NCBI GenBank assembly: GCA_004154925.1
Contig: QJNS01000109.1
Span: forward strand, 62,001-126,000
DNA from: Monosporascus cannonballus
Taxonomy: Eukaryota > Ascomycota > Sordariomycetes > Xylariales
Reading direction: 5' to 3'
Length of the DNA stretch: 64,000 bases
Made by a program: the position numbers and the translations under genes. Below the pieces are notes generated by a model. That model saw nothing but the letters and a program-made list of their open reading frames with translations, did no database searches and had not been told where the DNA came from. Shown piece by piece: positions 1-11,039 of the stretch; position 1 is the first letter of the stretch; each line of letters opens with the position of its first letter.

Positions 1-59
1 AATATTCAGTATACTTCGAGGTTTCAGGGGAGCGCATTTGTTGGATTCCAAAAGGCCGG

Positions 60-1446
60 CGCTCGAACCGTTGTTGATTCGAGCTTATGTAGCTATATAT
101 GGTTGCATCCCGACAGCATCTTTGAGGTAATCAATTTCTGGATCTCCGCCTTGGTGGCCTTGGGATGGATGTAATCCCATTCCGAGCCAGGTTCAGCCGC
201 TAGCTAGAGGACTCTTGCCCCTTGTCTGTGGCAATGCGATCCACTGCGCGACTAAGCATGCTAGTCGGCTGCAATGCGATGACAAGCGTTCCCGCAAGAA
301 ACATCTCTTATGGCAGCACGGGCAATAAGCTCTATATAGAACAGCTGAAGATAGTCTGCCAAGCCTTGCCGTCCAAAAGGTAGCATGAGGCGTCTTGTGT
401 TTCACGCTGGACAAGCTCGACGGTCTTTTCCCGGATAGCAATCTGCTTGGTGATGTTGCGATGACCCAAGTTTGACCGATCGTCCTGCCCCTTATTCAAC
501 TTGAACCGGGGAATGTAAAAACGGCCGCTCTTGTCAAGGTACAATTCGGATTCGACGGGATGGAGCAAAGGCGAGCTTGCCGTGTCGTCCTTCTCCCAGT
601 TTCCTGCCATCTGGAAGCGCAGCAGAGACTCGGCAATAGCAGTAGGATCCGGAGGAGCAGTAATGTCAAGGTCGAGAAATTGGATACGCAGATGCAGCAT
701 CTCTAGTACGATGATCCTGCCGAACCCGACAACCATCCTGGAGAATGGATCTCCAAAGCGAACTCCCTAAGTAACCTAGAGGACGCTGGTGGATTGCTTG
801 AAGACTTTTTGGAATCCCCGCAACTTGTCGGGGTCCATGGACCTGAGAACCGGCTCCTCGATGTCGGTAAGACAGAGTACAGTACCTCCAATAGGAAGAT
901 CGTTTGGTCTCAGGACGTTCAGCGATCCGATAAACTTGACGCTGCTACAACACGAATCTAAGATTTTGGTGGATGTTTGTTGCCAGTGCCGCTCCGCCGA
1001 GAATTGTCACCTGTGGCACTGCGATTGCCGTCGTTTTCTTGCTGTAGAGGCTGCTTCAGGAGCTCAACTCTGTCAGCCGTCGCCTAAGACGCAACCACGG
1101 AGGAAGAAACAGGCAATTTTTCATCATGCGGCATTAACGTGTCAATACCTGAGAAGCCGGTCAGTTTCAGAAGTGTCGGCCACTCCTCCAGACCAACGCA
1201 GGGGGACAGGGCCCGCCCATCGTCATAGCCGAGCCACCAGCCCTGGAGACCACCAAAAAGTAGGCCAAACCTCATCTGATCGTTCTCGGTAATCTCAAGA
1301 AGCAGCAGGTATCCACCGGGCTTCAGCAAACGGCGGACATTGCGAAGGGTCTGGGCCAGGTCGCGCGCGGCATGAAAGACCAAGGAGGCGATGATGACAT
1401 CGTAGGAGCCCTTCGTGAGTCTCTGGCCTTTAATATTCTTTAACAT
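60..1446 (-). pseudogene. Relic of highly reducing polyketide synthase (CMeT to pre-ER region)
   Basis: Positions 1446-1084 (minus) encode the C-terminal half of a C-methyltransferase domain with family-typical blocks YDVIIASLVFHAARDL, LLLLEITENDQMRFG and GWWLGYDDGRALSPC. From about 1080 to 740 the structural (pseudo-KR) region follows with LPIGGTVLCLTDIEEPV and PDKLRGFQKVFKQS. Positions 736-332 continue with GRIIVLEM, a SELYLDKSGRFYIPRF block and ITKQ. Near 160 the string WDYIHPKATKAEIQKL fits the later inter-domain region. KS, AT and DH are missing upstream, where the homology stops at an AT-rich island, and the 3' part runs off the window. The frame changes near 950, and two stops at 776-778 and 767-769 stand where the family has Trp and Gln (TGG->TAG, CAG->TAG). 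Both are CpA->TpA type changes. Family identification is firm; the product is unknown. Confidence 0.85.
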
Positions 1447-1668
1447 ATATAAATAACTTACTATCGTCTTAATTGTTTTTAAATAATAATATGTTTTCGA
1501 CAGGTTAAAAACGGTGTAATATAAATTGTTAAAAATTTAATAACTTAATAATAACTGTCAAAACAAGTTATATATAGGTTTAATTTAAAAAGTTAACATA
1601 CGAGTAATATAACTCATTAAACAGGGCTAAATGTTAATTATAGAACTTTAAATCATACCTCAATAGAT
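1447..1668. other. AT-rich, RIP-like island truncating the PKS relic
   Basis: Composition changes abruptly at the position where the polyketide synthase homology ends. The stretch is rich in A/T runs, has no coding frame and no recognisable terminal repeat. It is probably a remnant of a mutated repeat that cut the synthase gene, but nothing in it identifies the element. Confidence 0.5.
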
Positions 1669-2119
1669 ATGTGTAGGCAGAATACCTGTCCTGAACTGCC
1701 TTACCCCCTTATATGTTTTATTAAACGTGCCAAAGCTACATTACACCCGCTACATAACTTCGCGCCATCGTTTAATCAAGTCCCAACCCATGCTACAGAG
1801 TACCGTTGCCACGCCTCATTCCTCAGAAAGATTCGTAAGCGTATTAATTAAAGGGAAAAACGCAGCAGTTTAGTATTACGATGCATTTGATGTGATATAT
1901 TGCTGCCTAGCCGGACTTGTGGGGCATCTCAACACGTAAACCAGACAAGAAACGACTTTGAAAATGTCGAGAGCATGATACACACCAAAACTCAGGCAGA
2001 ATTCCGACGGCCACCAGAAGCCTGCATGAATCGTAATAAGAAGTATTCGTTTCGTGTGGTGAAAGGGATGCGGTTCGTATAATGGAATGTGTGCGAGTCT
2101 ATATTATGGGCACTGTTCT
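1669..2119. other. Intergenic region, no gene seen
   Basis: Two frames of 60 codons on the plus strand (1669-1851 and 1900-2082) have no recognisable motif and no family resemblance. They lie between the PKS relic and the divergent transporter, and I treat the stretch as non-coding. Confidence 0.5.
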
Positions 2120-2254
2120 CCTTCCCTCCCCTTTTCCGGTTATTCTAAAATGAATTCTCTCTTCCCGATTATGCTAATTGAATTCTCTCCTTTCCAAGCT
2201 CGATAAATTTGCACGAACTTACCCAACCGCTGAGGAAGCAATATCCATTTTATC
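2120..2254 (+). promoter_or_regulatory. Pyrimidine-rich upstream region of the MFS gene
   Basis: A CT-rich tract (2117-2139) is followed by two copies of GAATTCTCTC at 2152-2161 and 2180-2189, close to the ATG at 2255. CT-rich tracts just upstream of the start are common in fungal promoters. The duplicated decamer could be a binding site, but this is only inferred from its position. Confidence 0.35.
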
Positions 2255-4041
2255 ATGAGCAGCAGCAGCCAGCGAAAACTGGTATCTTCTGCGGACCACA
2301 AGGCCCATGATATCCTCGAAGATGGACACCGATTTGAGCCTCCTGTCGACAAGCCAACGACCAGCCATGGATGGCGTTTCTGGGCCGTCTTCATCTCCCT
2401 CTCCATATCGGCCTTCCTAAGCGCCCTCGAGGGTGCTGTTGTCTCCACGGCCCTGCCTTCCGTCTCCCGCGCTGTCAATGCAGGGAAAACTACATCTGGA
2501 TGGTCAATGTCTACGTTCTTACCAGGTAATAACCCTCGTCTTGGGTCCACTAGGCTTCCTTCCTACCGATCGACCTAATGCTTACGCGGAAATGCAGTGC
2601 CGCTGTGCAGCCTCTCTACAGCCAGTTGGCGGATATCTGGGGCCGGCGATGGCCGATGATCACGGCGCTGTGTATCTTCGCCTTGGGTAGCGGCATAGCC
2701 GGAGTATCCAACTCGGCGAGCATGCTAATCGGCGGTCGAACCATCCAAGGGCTCGGGGCTGCAGGCATCAACGTCCTGGTCGAGATCATCATCTGTGACC
2801 TCCTTCCGCTGCGAGAGCGAGGGCAGTTTATGGGGTTGATGTTCGTCTTTATTGTCCTGGGATCTACGTCCGGTCCTTTCCTGGGGTGGCATCCTGGTCG
2901 ACCGTGTTTCCTGGCGATGGGTCTTCTACCTCAATCTCCCATTCTGCGGACTCTGTTTGGTGCTTCTGTTCCTGTTCCTTCGCGTGCAACGTCCCAATTC
3001 CGGCCAGTCTAGGAAGGAAAGCGTGAAGAAGGTCGATTTTCTAGGGCTTTTCATACTCTGTGGAGCAATCTCCTCAGTACTCTACGCCCTGACGTATGGA
3101 GGGACGCGGTACGACTGGTCCGATCCGTCCATCGTCGTCAGCTTCGTTATGGGGATAGCCGGCATAGCTCTGTTCTTCATCTACCAGGTCTCGCCCTTTG
3201 CGCTCATCCCGCCATGCCCAAAGCCTTGTTCGGGAACAGAACTTCGGTAGCAGCTCTCTTGGCAACATTCATGCAGCTCATGGTCTCGTATGTGCCTCTG
3301 TATTTCCTCCCCCTCTACTTTCAGGCCGTTCAGCGCGTGTCCCCCTCCCGCTCGGGAGTACAAATCATCCCATTCTCGGCTACCTTCTGCGTTAGCGGCT
3401 TGGTTGGTGGGATCCTAGTTAGCAAGCTCGGCCGCTTCAAGGGCGTTCATATCATCAGTTTTGCCCTCCAGATAGTCTCTTTGGAAACCTTTACTCTCCT
3501 CGACGGCAACTCGACCATGGCGGTGTGGGTCATTCTTCAACTCATCTTCGGATGGTCGGTCGGCATGCCAACCCCCTCACTCCTGACAGCCATCCAGGCC
3601 GACATACCCGACAGCCTCAACGCGGCCAGCACAGGCGCCTTTGCTTTTGTGAGAAGCGTTGCCACTATCTTCACCGTGAGCGTACCTGCTGCGGTGTTTG
3701 CAAATCGCTTCGATCAACTCCTAACAACCACTGACGTGGTGCGCGACCCTGCCACACAGGCGGCGCTGGCGCGAGGCCTCGCATATGAGAAGGCATCGCG
3801 AGACTTCATAAACTCCTTTCCACAGGAGATTCAAGACGACATCATTAGCCTGTACGAGCTAAGCCTGAAGAGGGTATGGTACGTTTCGATGGCTTTTGCT
3901 GGCGCCGGCTTCCTATTCGTTCTGCTCGAAAAGAACTTGGTGACGAGAGAGGCGAAGGATACTTCCCAGTTCGAACTACAGGACCATGCAAATAATACGG
4001 ACGGAAACGGAGCAAGAGAACCTCGGGTCGGGGACGATTAG
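2255..4041 (+). pseudogene. MFS drug/metabolite efflux transporter (DHA type), frameshifted
   Basis: The frame from ATG 2255 gives a hydrophilic N-terminus, then the first helix with [15 protein letters not shown]. An intron at 2526-2597 (GTAATA...GCAG, 72 bp) restores the frame expected for this family into [20 protein letters not shown], which holds loop motif A. Then follow [17 protein letters not shown] and GSTSGPFLG (motifs B and C) and helices to the C-terminus ending at 4041. Three one-base shifts break it: a loss near 2484, a gain near 2884 and a loss near 3202. Each leaves the family sequence continuous in a neighbouring frame, and no other stop is needed. About 14 membrane segments are expected. 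Such pumps export secondary metabolites, and this one is divergent from the PKS relic. Either a pseudogene or a gene damaged by assembly indels. Confidence 0.9.
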
Positions 4042-4677
4042 GACTAAGCAAACGACTACCCAGAGTTGGCTGATCAAAGCTCAGCTTGGCAAACCAAAAA
4101 AGCATCGACAAAGAAGACCATCGACAGAAAAACAAGGCAAAGCCTCCTTCCTTTCGCGTTCGGGAAAAAAACACCCCTAGAAATTTACCGAAGGGTTATG
4201 GTGTACAGTTTATCAATAATTTGAGTTTCGCACTCATCATCGGATCGTGTTGGCATTATCATTCTTATTATCACTTGTCCGTCAAAAATGGCTTTTCCGC
4301 TGTTGCACTTTCAGTCACAGACAGTCACAGATAGACCTTGTGCGGGATTCTGGATTGGAAGGCAATTTGACCATGTGTTCGGAAGAACTAGGATCTATCT
4401 ACAGGGACCCAAATCCACCTAAATACGCGTGTGTGGGCAGAGTCTGACCGCCCTGCCATTGGATGTATCTATCTACAACCCCTCCAGGCCACCGGTTCCG
4501 ACACCTTGAGGAAATTTTGGCTCTCAATCCAATCAGGCATTTTTAGCATGCTACAGTGATATCAAGAGCTTGGAGCACGATCTGTTTCTGAATTGTGTCA
4601 GCCAGGAATTTGTCTGGAATGCGTTAGGGGAAGACCCGCGTTTGTGGGAGACGGTAGTTTAATGAATACATACGTTG
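4042..4677. other. Intergenic region between convergent genes
   Basis: This is the spacer between the 3' ends of the transporter and the hydrolase. Short frames (for example 4086-4334) have no recognisable motif. No terminator or RNA gene is evident. Confidence 0.5.
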
Positions 4678-6044
4678 TTACAGCGGAACTCTGACAATGC
4701 CGAATGCCCTGTCCAGGAACTGGTATGTCCGCTGATTGCATAGGGCCAAAGCCCCCCATTTTAACCCGAAGGCTTCCTTGCCCCTCGCTCGCAGGTAACC
4801 ATATCTCCTTGTCCTGCGGCGGCACATTGGTCAAAGCCTCAAAGCAGCGCCTGGTGTGGTTATCCACGTCCATATAAAGCGACTTTCCGGCACCAGAGAC
4901 GAGGACTGGGCAGGTGACGCAGGAAAGAAAGCTCATCCCGTCATTGTCCCCGGCAGAGAAGGTAAACTTCTTCATATGCTGGAGAATTTCTGCTGGCGAG
5001 GACAAGCCAAAGAAAGTCCCGGTGACAGTTATCTCCCACTTTGGGCTGGAAAGAAACGGCGGATAGCCACCCCATTAGCCTGTCTACAAACTCCTGGCCT
5101 ATCCAGCCTTTTATCCAGGCTGTCATGAAATTCGGAGACACGTGGGCCGTTCCAAAGTCCCACATATGGTAGAAAGGATCCTATGCAGCCTTTGTCAGTA
5201 TTCCCATGCGCAGGAAGTGAACCACGCGGAGAATGAAGCGAATCGAATGCTACTTACGATAGACGCGCATGTCTTGATCCTAGGCTTGGCCGCTGCCCGA
5301 AGAGCGAAGGAGCCGCCCATGGATGCCCCCGAAACAGCGATGCTGTCCATGTCCAATTCCAGGTCGGGGTGCTGAGAACTAAAGTCGACTAAGTGATCGA
5401 TGATCTGTGCGACCACAGTCTCCCAATCCGGCCGCATGGTGACCTCATACTGCTTAAGCAACAAGCCCTGACCTGGCCCGTCGAAGGTCACGACCGCATA
5501 TCCCATGCCGGGCCCCGCTACAGGATTGAGAAAGCAGAGTTCCTCTTGACAGGAATCGGCCCCGCCGCAGTTTACGAGGACCGCGGTCTTCCTCCCCTTG
5601 AGCTTCGGTCGATAGGTGGGAGATACGAGTATCCCGGCAGGTTGTACTCATTGTACGGTATGGATAGGCAACGCACCTGCCCGTCCATCAGCGGTAAGGC
5701 CCTGTGAAACAATGTGCCAACTTTCCCTGAGATGGGCAACGCACGTGGATCCTGCACAAGAGACTCTCCCTTGCCTGTAGAAGTAGACACATACGTGCAT
5801 TCGTTAGCACGAGTGTAGTTAGCGGCGCAGAGGCAACCCCGCCTCGCTGCATCGCGATCGCCATGGAGGTGGGACTCTTCGGTAAGCTCTTCAGCCAGTG
5901 AATGGTTTGTGCATCTTCCAACTCCAGGGCTGGTCGCCTTTTATAGGGTATGAGCGAGCTCACCCCAAGCGCGTTGTTAAAAATCAACTTTTCAAGCTCC
6001 AACTTGCGTAGGTATCGCCGAAGGTAAGGGTTAACGGGGTTCAT
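4678..6044 (-). pseudogene. Ayg1/FrsA-like alpha/beta hydrolase, frameshifted
   Basis: The minus-strand start at 6044 (MNPVNPYLRRYLRKLELEKL) leads to a protein of about 430 residues if shifts are ignored, which is normal for fungal Ayg1-like hydrolases. Visible blocks are NEYNLPGYSYLPPIDR, KTAVLVNCGGADSCQEEL, VVTFDGPGQG, MRPDWETVV and the nucleophile elbow SGASMGG. After an intron at 5181-5257 (GTAAGT, internal CTGAC, TAG) come DPFYHMWDFGTAHVSP and a C-terminal CPVLVSGAGKSLYMD block. One-base shifts lie near 5824, 5604, 5040 and 4737, and the natural stop is probably 4678-4680. In the family, Ayg1 shortens or hydrolyses a polyketide and FrsA-like members act as esterases. Here the neighbours suggest a polyketide-tailoring role. 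It is convergent with the transporter and shares its kind of decay. Confidence 0.87.
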
Positions 6045-6518
6045 ATATGATCATAACAGGTTGTGTCTGTGTCGATGCCATGTTCGGCAGTATAGCTTCG
6101 ATGCCTATACGAACGCAGGTACCCAAGGGAGATGGGATATTGGAGTAAACAAAATTCATAGGAGGAATATACCGGCTGTCAAGTTCGGAATCGGCAACCC
6201 GACGGATTCCGTGTCGTTAGGAATCGGATACCGTATGTTGTAAAACCTGTTCGAAAGGCTTAGATGATGGAAAACGACAGCGATCAGGAGATATTGCAGA
6301 TATCTTGGCGATGTCAAATATCTGCATTGCTAGCAACAAAACGAGAGGTTGCTCGCCGCCTCGGCGCACTCCGCTTGCTCCCAAAGGGCTGGCGCGTTGG
6401 ATTGCGCGCGTCGTACGCCTCGGTTGGCGAGGACGTCGCAACACAATAGCCCTTGTTTTAAAAGCTGTTTCCAAAGTTTTTAGGTTTAATTGTTGATGAG
6501 GTCGTCGATGGGCCGCGG
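6045..6518. other. Intergenic region with a small hairpin
   Basis: Short frames at 6217-6474 and 6264-6496 are arginine-rich and lie in a GC-rich patch with no recognisable domain. A 9-bp inverted repeat (TGCAGATAT at 6295-6303, ATATCTGCA at 6318-6326) encloses a 14-nt loop. The GC-rich patch at 6355-6450 has the feel of repeat-derived DNA, but I cannot name it. Confidence 0.4.
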
Positions 6519-6566
6519 GGTCGACGGTTAGCCAGGTCGACAGTTAGGCAAGTCGACGGCCCAGGT
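6519..6566. repeat. Three tandem 16-bp units centred on GTCGAC
   Basis: Units start at 6519, 6535 and 6551. The first two (GGTCGACGGTTAGCCA and GGTCGACAGTTAGGCA) differ at two positions, and the third keeps GTCGAC and then diverges. A weaker fourth copy may precede at about 6501. This is a short minisatellite-like array of unknown role. Confidence 0.75.
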
Positions 6567-7744
6567 TTTCCGGGACTTCAGGGCTTCCAGGGCTTTGCCA
6601 GCGGTACGGGCCGCATGGTGCGCTTACTTTTATTTTCCTATTTGGGACGCGCCAGAATCCAAATGCGGGAATCGGTTTTAAGGGAGCGGAATTTTCGACA
6701 CAATAACCCTTGTCCACTCCGTTCGCAAGCTCACTACGTTAAAACGAGGGCACTGGGGAAGTATAACTCAAAAGTCCAACTATTCTCTCCTTCCGGGCTG
6801 ATGCCCCGAACTACCAAGATGGGGATCACCCGGGATAGTCGAGAAGTCGATCTAGTAGAGTTACTTGGACGAGTTTGCAGGCTATTAGACAGTCTTTAAC
6901 AAATCCCAGATTGCCGACCGTCCTTCATGATGTTCTGAGGTTGTTTCTGACTCCAAATATTGCAGTGATAGGCCTGAAATTGGATGTAACAGCGCTGCTC
7001 CTTCTGCTCGATCTCGGGCTGGGGGATCCGCTGCGCCTCGACTTAGTTAACAGGCTTGCAGTGACGAACTCGTGTTGGTATACTTCCCAAAGTGTCGTGG
7101 AAAGGCCCCCCCCCTTTCTGTTGGGCAGCAATATCGGAGCCCAAAAGCCCTTTATCAATGGATCACCCACAGCAAGTGGGATCAACGCTTCCTAGCTTCC
7201 GACAAGTCAATATATAACCTCAAGAGCTGTGCATCTACTCCATAGTAAGTGTGACACAAAGGTAGTCTGCTAGGAAACAAAGGACTTTCTCTTCCATTTG
7301 ACACTCATTATTCATTCATCATGAAGCTGGACAAAACACATCAACGACGATGACGCACTCCCTCCTCCAGGGGTGGCATCATCTCCTTGCCGCGACCCGC
7401 AGAAATAAGCACCAGGCCACAATCCGCAGGGCAGGAGTGGGTTCTTGGTTTATCCGAGATGGAATGAGGATGAGACGAAGGATCGTGGATATATGGATCT
7501 GTCAGTTTCCGTACTACCTAGGCAACTACATAATTATGGGTACCAATCCATTGCCAAAAAAATTGACACGCCGCACTATGGTACGGCGGTGCTGACAGTG
7601 TCGATTATTCTGGCAATGACCTTCGTGCCTCGTGCTGATGGCCCTCAGAGTTTATAATACTTATTATTATTATTAGCCTAGGAGCAGCGTTTGATGATGT
7701 TTACTTAGCGCGCCACGGCTGCTTGTGCATCGCTTCCTGGTAAT
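6567..7744. other. Intergenic region with unassigned short frames
   Basis: The frame at 7409-7657 (plus) reads like protein, with blocks such as YPRWNEDETKDRGYMDL and a hydrophobic TVSIILAMTFVP near its end. It has no start codon of its own before a stop, and I cannot assign a family. Overlapping frames at 6875-7195 (plus) and 6925-7185 (minus) show no motif. An ATG at 7321 opens only ten codons. The region could hold remnants of a further broken gene, or upstream exons of the glycosyltransferase that I cannot prove. Confidence 0.3.
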
Positions 7745-10414
7745 ATGTTCTTCGACAGGTTCACTTTTGACAAGCGATACGCGAACTCGCCCGAGGTATC
7801 ATCGATCCTGTGCCTCGCCGCAGCCTTGCTAATCGCCTGGTTCCGGCCTCCTCCTACTGAAGGTCCCTCTGCGATCCTGACCGAGATCTTTTGCTGGCTA
7901 TGGCTGTCCGTTTGGTTTGAATTTCTGCCCTGGAGTGGCGTGCCGTGGAGCTTCCTGTACACTGCAGCAGCAAATGATTCTAAAATCCGTCTGGGGGCCA
8001 TCGCAATAAGTATTGCTTTCGCTGCTCTTGGAAAGTCACTGGATGACTGTCGATGGATCGAGGTTAGTCGAGCGGGTCTAGGAATGACAGTGTTCAGGGT
8101 ATTGCCGATTCGCTAACCAAGACATCATCATATGCGAATCAGCCGGCCGTCATACCTGCCCTCACAATCATCCGTCGACGGTCGTGGCCCATAGTCCTAG
8201 TCCAGAGCTCAGTCGCCGCCCTCTCCATCCTATGTGTTAAGCCTTTATTCCAATTCTACAATACGGTGACCATCGCCATAGTCACCGGCGCAGCATCGCT
8301 ATGTTTTGTCGCCCTTGTTGTCCTCTACAACTCTCTCATTGCCGTATTCGAACGCCGGGACCTGCTAGGGGTAGGGGGAAGAAATAATGTAGAGACCAAG
8401 CCCATCCGAGTCATCTCCGCCGTGGTTCTTCCACTTTTGGGCTTGATGTATTGGTCCTGGATTAAGAGGGATGGTTCGCCTCATGCGATTGGTAGCTCGA
8501 TCTCAGAGGGTGCTGTCAAGGCCGTACAATGGATCTTTCTATTCCAAGCTGTAAGTTAAAGACACTGCCACGACACTTGCATTATTGCTCAATATCAGAA
8601 AACTGATAAGGGGACAGACTCAAAACTTGCCATGGGATGTCGCAGCTACCACCGGCGCCTTCTCCGCAGCATCCTATACACGGGAACAGGCAACCCGCAA
8701 TTTCTCCGTGTTTATCTTGAAGCACTTGTTTGCAGCCACTGCCGCCCTCGCCCAAACCATTTTCGAGCTCCCGGCGTCTCACTTGAAACATATTCTATGG
8801 CTGCTCGTCATTTGCCCCCTTCTAGCCATCCCAAGCCACCCGGGACATCGTATCGCGTCTGTGGTGGGGGCCGGCTGGCTTGTTGCCGAAGACGTGGTCC
8901 CCGGCCCGCTCTCTGTATTACCGGTGCATCGTGGTAAACATCCCGTCGAAGAGCTCGTGCAGCGCTCCAGAGATAAGTTTCAATCGATGCTGAACAACCA
9001 GTCGCGAACGTACGAAGACGCCGAGGCCGAGTATCGGCGACGATATAGCATCGATCCCCCGCCGGGTTTTGGTGCGTGGTTCGAGTTTGCGCGAGAGAAA
9101 AACTCGCCAATCATAGACGAATTTGACACCTTATTCGACTCCATAGCGCCATTCTTGAGAATGCCGCCTGCTAGCATACGAAGGTTCATGGACCAAGCAA
9201 TGGGCCCGGGACACATAGCCCGATGTGGCTTTCGTGACGGCAAGCTGACGGGAGACTGTGGACCACGCGGGAAAACGGTAGAGAACATGACGGCTCCCTT
9301 TCAGCATAACCTACCCAATATCGATATCCTTATAAATGCTCTCGATGAGCCAACTGTTCTCCTATCGCCAAAGTACGATGATGATGCTGTATGGGATAAT
9401 CGCTGCGAAAAGGACCCGAGAAGATGCATCGCGGAAATATGCGGCTCAGAGTGGCCGCGTCTTGAGACGGCGCGACACCAAGTATCCGCTAAGCTCCCCT
9501 TAAGCCTCCCGTTCATACAAGACATCGAGGGCTCGAAGGACGCTTGTGTCCACCCTGAGTATGCCGACCTCCACGGGTACTACATTTCACCACCAAGCTT
9601 CCAGAGAGTCAGAAAGCCGGTGCCTATCCTCTCGCAGGCCAAACTGTCTGTTCACAGCGACGTCCTAATGCCCAGCCAGATATACCTTCGAGGGTACGGT
9701 AATCTGAATGATTATGGATACGTCGACGACGCAGAGCATGATCCAGAGTGGGATCAGAAGGAGCCCAAGCTATACTGGATTGGTTCTAATACCGGGGGAG
9801 GAGACTACGACAGCGGCTGGCATGCCATGCACCGCCAGCGCTTCGTTGCTCTGACCCAGGACCCCGCGGAGACTAGCAGCGTCGCGGTTGTCTACCTCAA
9901 TGAGACCGAGCCCGGGATTTGGACACCCTGGCAGAGCGGCAACCTGCTTCCGACACTGGCAAGCGTGCACTTCCACGCTATCCGCCTGTGTGTCTGGACC
10001 GAGTGCAAGGCGCAGATGAAGTACTTCCATATGATAGACCGCCAGCCCGACGAAGTGCAATACCGGTACAAGTTCGTTATGGATCTAGACGGGAATAGTT
10101 ACTCGGGGAGGTTCTACTCGCACCTGCGGTCGAGGAGTGTTAGTCTCAAGATGACCATCTTCCGCGAATGGCACGACGACCGGCTGTTCCCCTGGGTTCA
10201 CTACGTGCCGGTCAGCCTGTCTATGAAGGAACTGCCCGAGGTCATGCGGTTCCTCGCCACGACGGAGCGGGGCTTGGAGATTTCGAAGGATATCGCCAAC
10301 GAGGGGCGAGAGTGGTGGGAGAAGGCCCTCAGGATGGAAGACTTCCAGATCTATTTCTATCGCCTGTTATTAGAGCTGGCAAGGGTGCTCGACGAGGAGC
10401 GTGTCGTAATTTAG
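7745..10414 (+). CDS. GT90 (CAP10-domain) glycosyltransferase with multi-membrane N-terminus
   Basis: Three exons, 7745-8062, 8143-8550 and 8618-10414, give about 840 residues without any stop or shift. Intron 1 (8063-8142) is GTTAGT...CAG with an internal GCTAACC. Intron 2 (8551-8617) is GTAAGT...ACAG with ACTGATAAG near its end; this acceptor, not the nearer AG at 8598, keeps the frame. Residues 1-330 hold seven to nine hydrophobic segments. The soluble part starts near VEELVQRSRDKFQSML and PPPGFGAWFEFAREKNSPII, typical of fungal GT90 proteins. The catalytic CAP10 region follows, with PKLYWIGSNTGGGDY, HRQRFVALTQDP, YRYKFVMDLDGNSYSGRFY and FREWHDDRLFPWVHYVP. GT90 members include cryptococcal CAP10 and xylosyltransferases of the secretory pathway, so a Golgi membrane location is likely. 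The start is the first ATG after an in-frame stop at 7706; an extra 5' exon cannot be excluded. Confidence 0.88.
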
Positions 10415-10898
10415 GTTCGGTGTGCGTCGAAATGACGAGTACCTACCTACTTAGGCAAAAAGGGTATAGCTCTACAGAATTTAAGCTTGTTATAAAATCT
10501 AGCCCAGTGTTATGTACCGACTGGTCCCCCGCACGGCTCCTGTTATATGCAGCTGTAAGCACTCGTTGATTGCTACAGTTGCGATCAATCGCCAGTCTTT
10601 TGCTAGTATGGGGCAACGAGCTTTTGGCCATCGCAGACGGTCGGGACAAATTCCAGGGACGGCGCTGACCCAGGTTACGTAACATGCCTAATGCGTAACG
10701 GGGATTAACTAAGCAGTATTAAACAGGTAACTGTAGCGTCACAGTGATCAAATGCAGGAATCTGGAGTAAATCCGTAATCTATCTATTTTATGAAAGACT
10801 GAACATGTCTATGGGCCATCGTCTTTTTATACACGATTAAGTGTACAAGGATGGTTCCTAGACATAGGCTATCTTAGGCTTCAATTACCTCAGCTAGC
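10415..10898. other. Intergenic region, nothing recognised
   Basis: This is the 3' flank of the glycosyltransferase. The frame at 10443-10685 (minus) has no motif. No transposon end or RNA gene is evident. Confidence 0.5.
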
Positions 10899-11010
10899 TC
10901 AGGCCTCTGCTGGCTCGTTTCTATTTTTGATATACTTTTATGTATTACGCCAAGGCGTTAAAATTAACTAATCAAATAGCGTATCCCCGTAACGAGCCAG
11001 CGAGGCCTGA
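10899..11010. repeat. Inverted repeat pair (about 20 bp arms, 112 bp overall)
   Basis: The left arm, 10899-10919, reads TCAGGCCTCTGCTGGCTCGT plus T. The right arm, 10991-11010, is its reverse complement apart from one extra base in the left arm. The arms enclose about 70 bp of AT-rich sequence. This could be a small miniature inverted-repeat element or a cruciform; no clear target duplication flanks it. Confidence 0.65.
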
Positions 11011-11039
11011 CTTGAAATTGCGCAAATGTTATGACCTAA

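Noticed and set aside
193..1292. Plus-strand open frames over the PKS relic (for example 531-770 and 789-1292)
   Set aside because: They are shadows of the minus-strand polyketide synthase sequence.
1640..4450. Faint resemblance between 1650-1705 and 4415-4465 (GTGTAGGCAGAAT / GTGTGGGCAGAGT)
   Set aside because: Too short and too diverged to support a repeat or terminal inverted repeat by eye.
8599..8617. Alternative acceptor AG at 8598 for intron 2 of the GT90 gene
   Set aside because: It puts exon 3 out of frame; the AG at 8616-8617 keeps the frame and has a branch-like ACTGAT just upstream.
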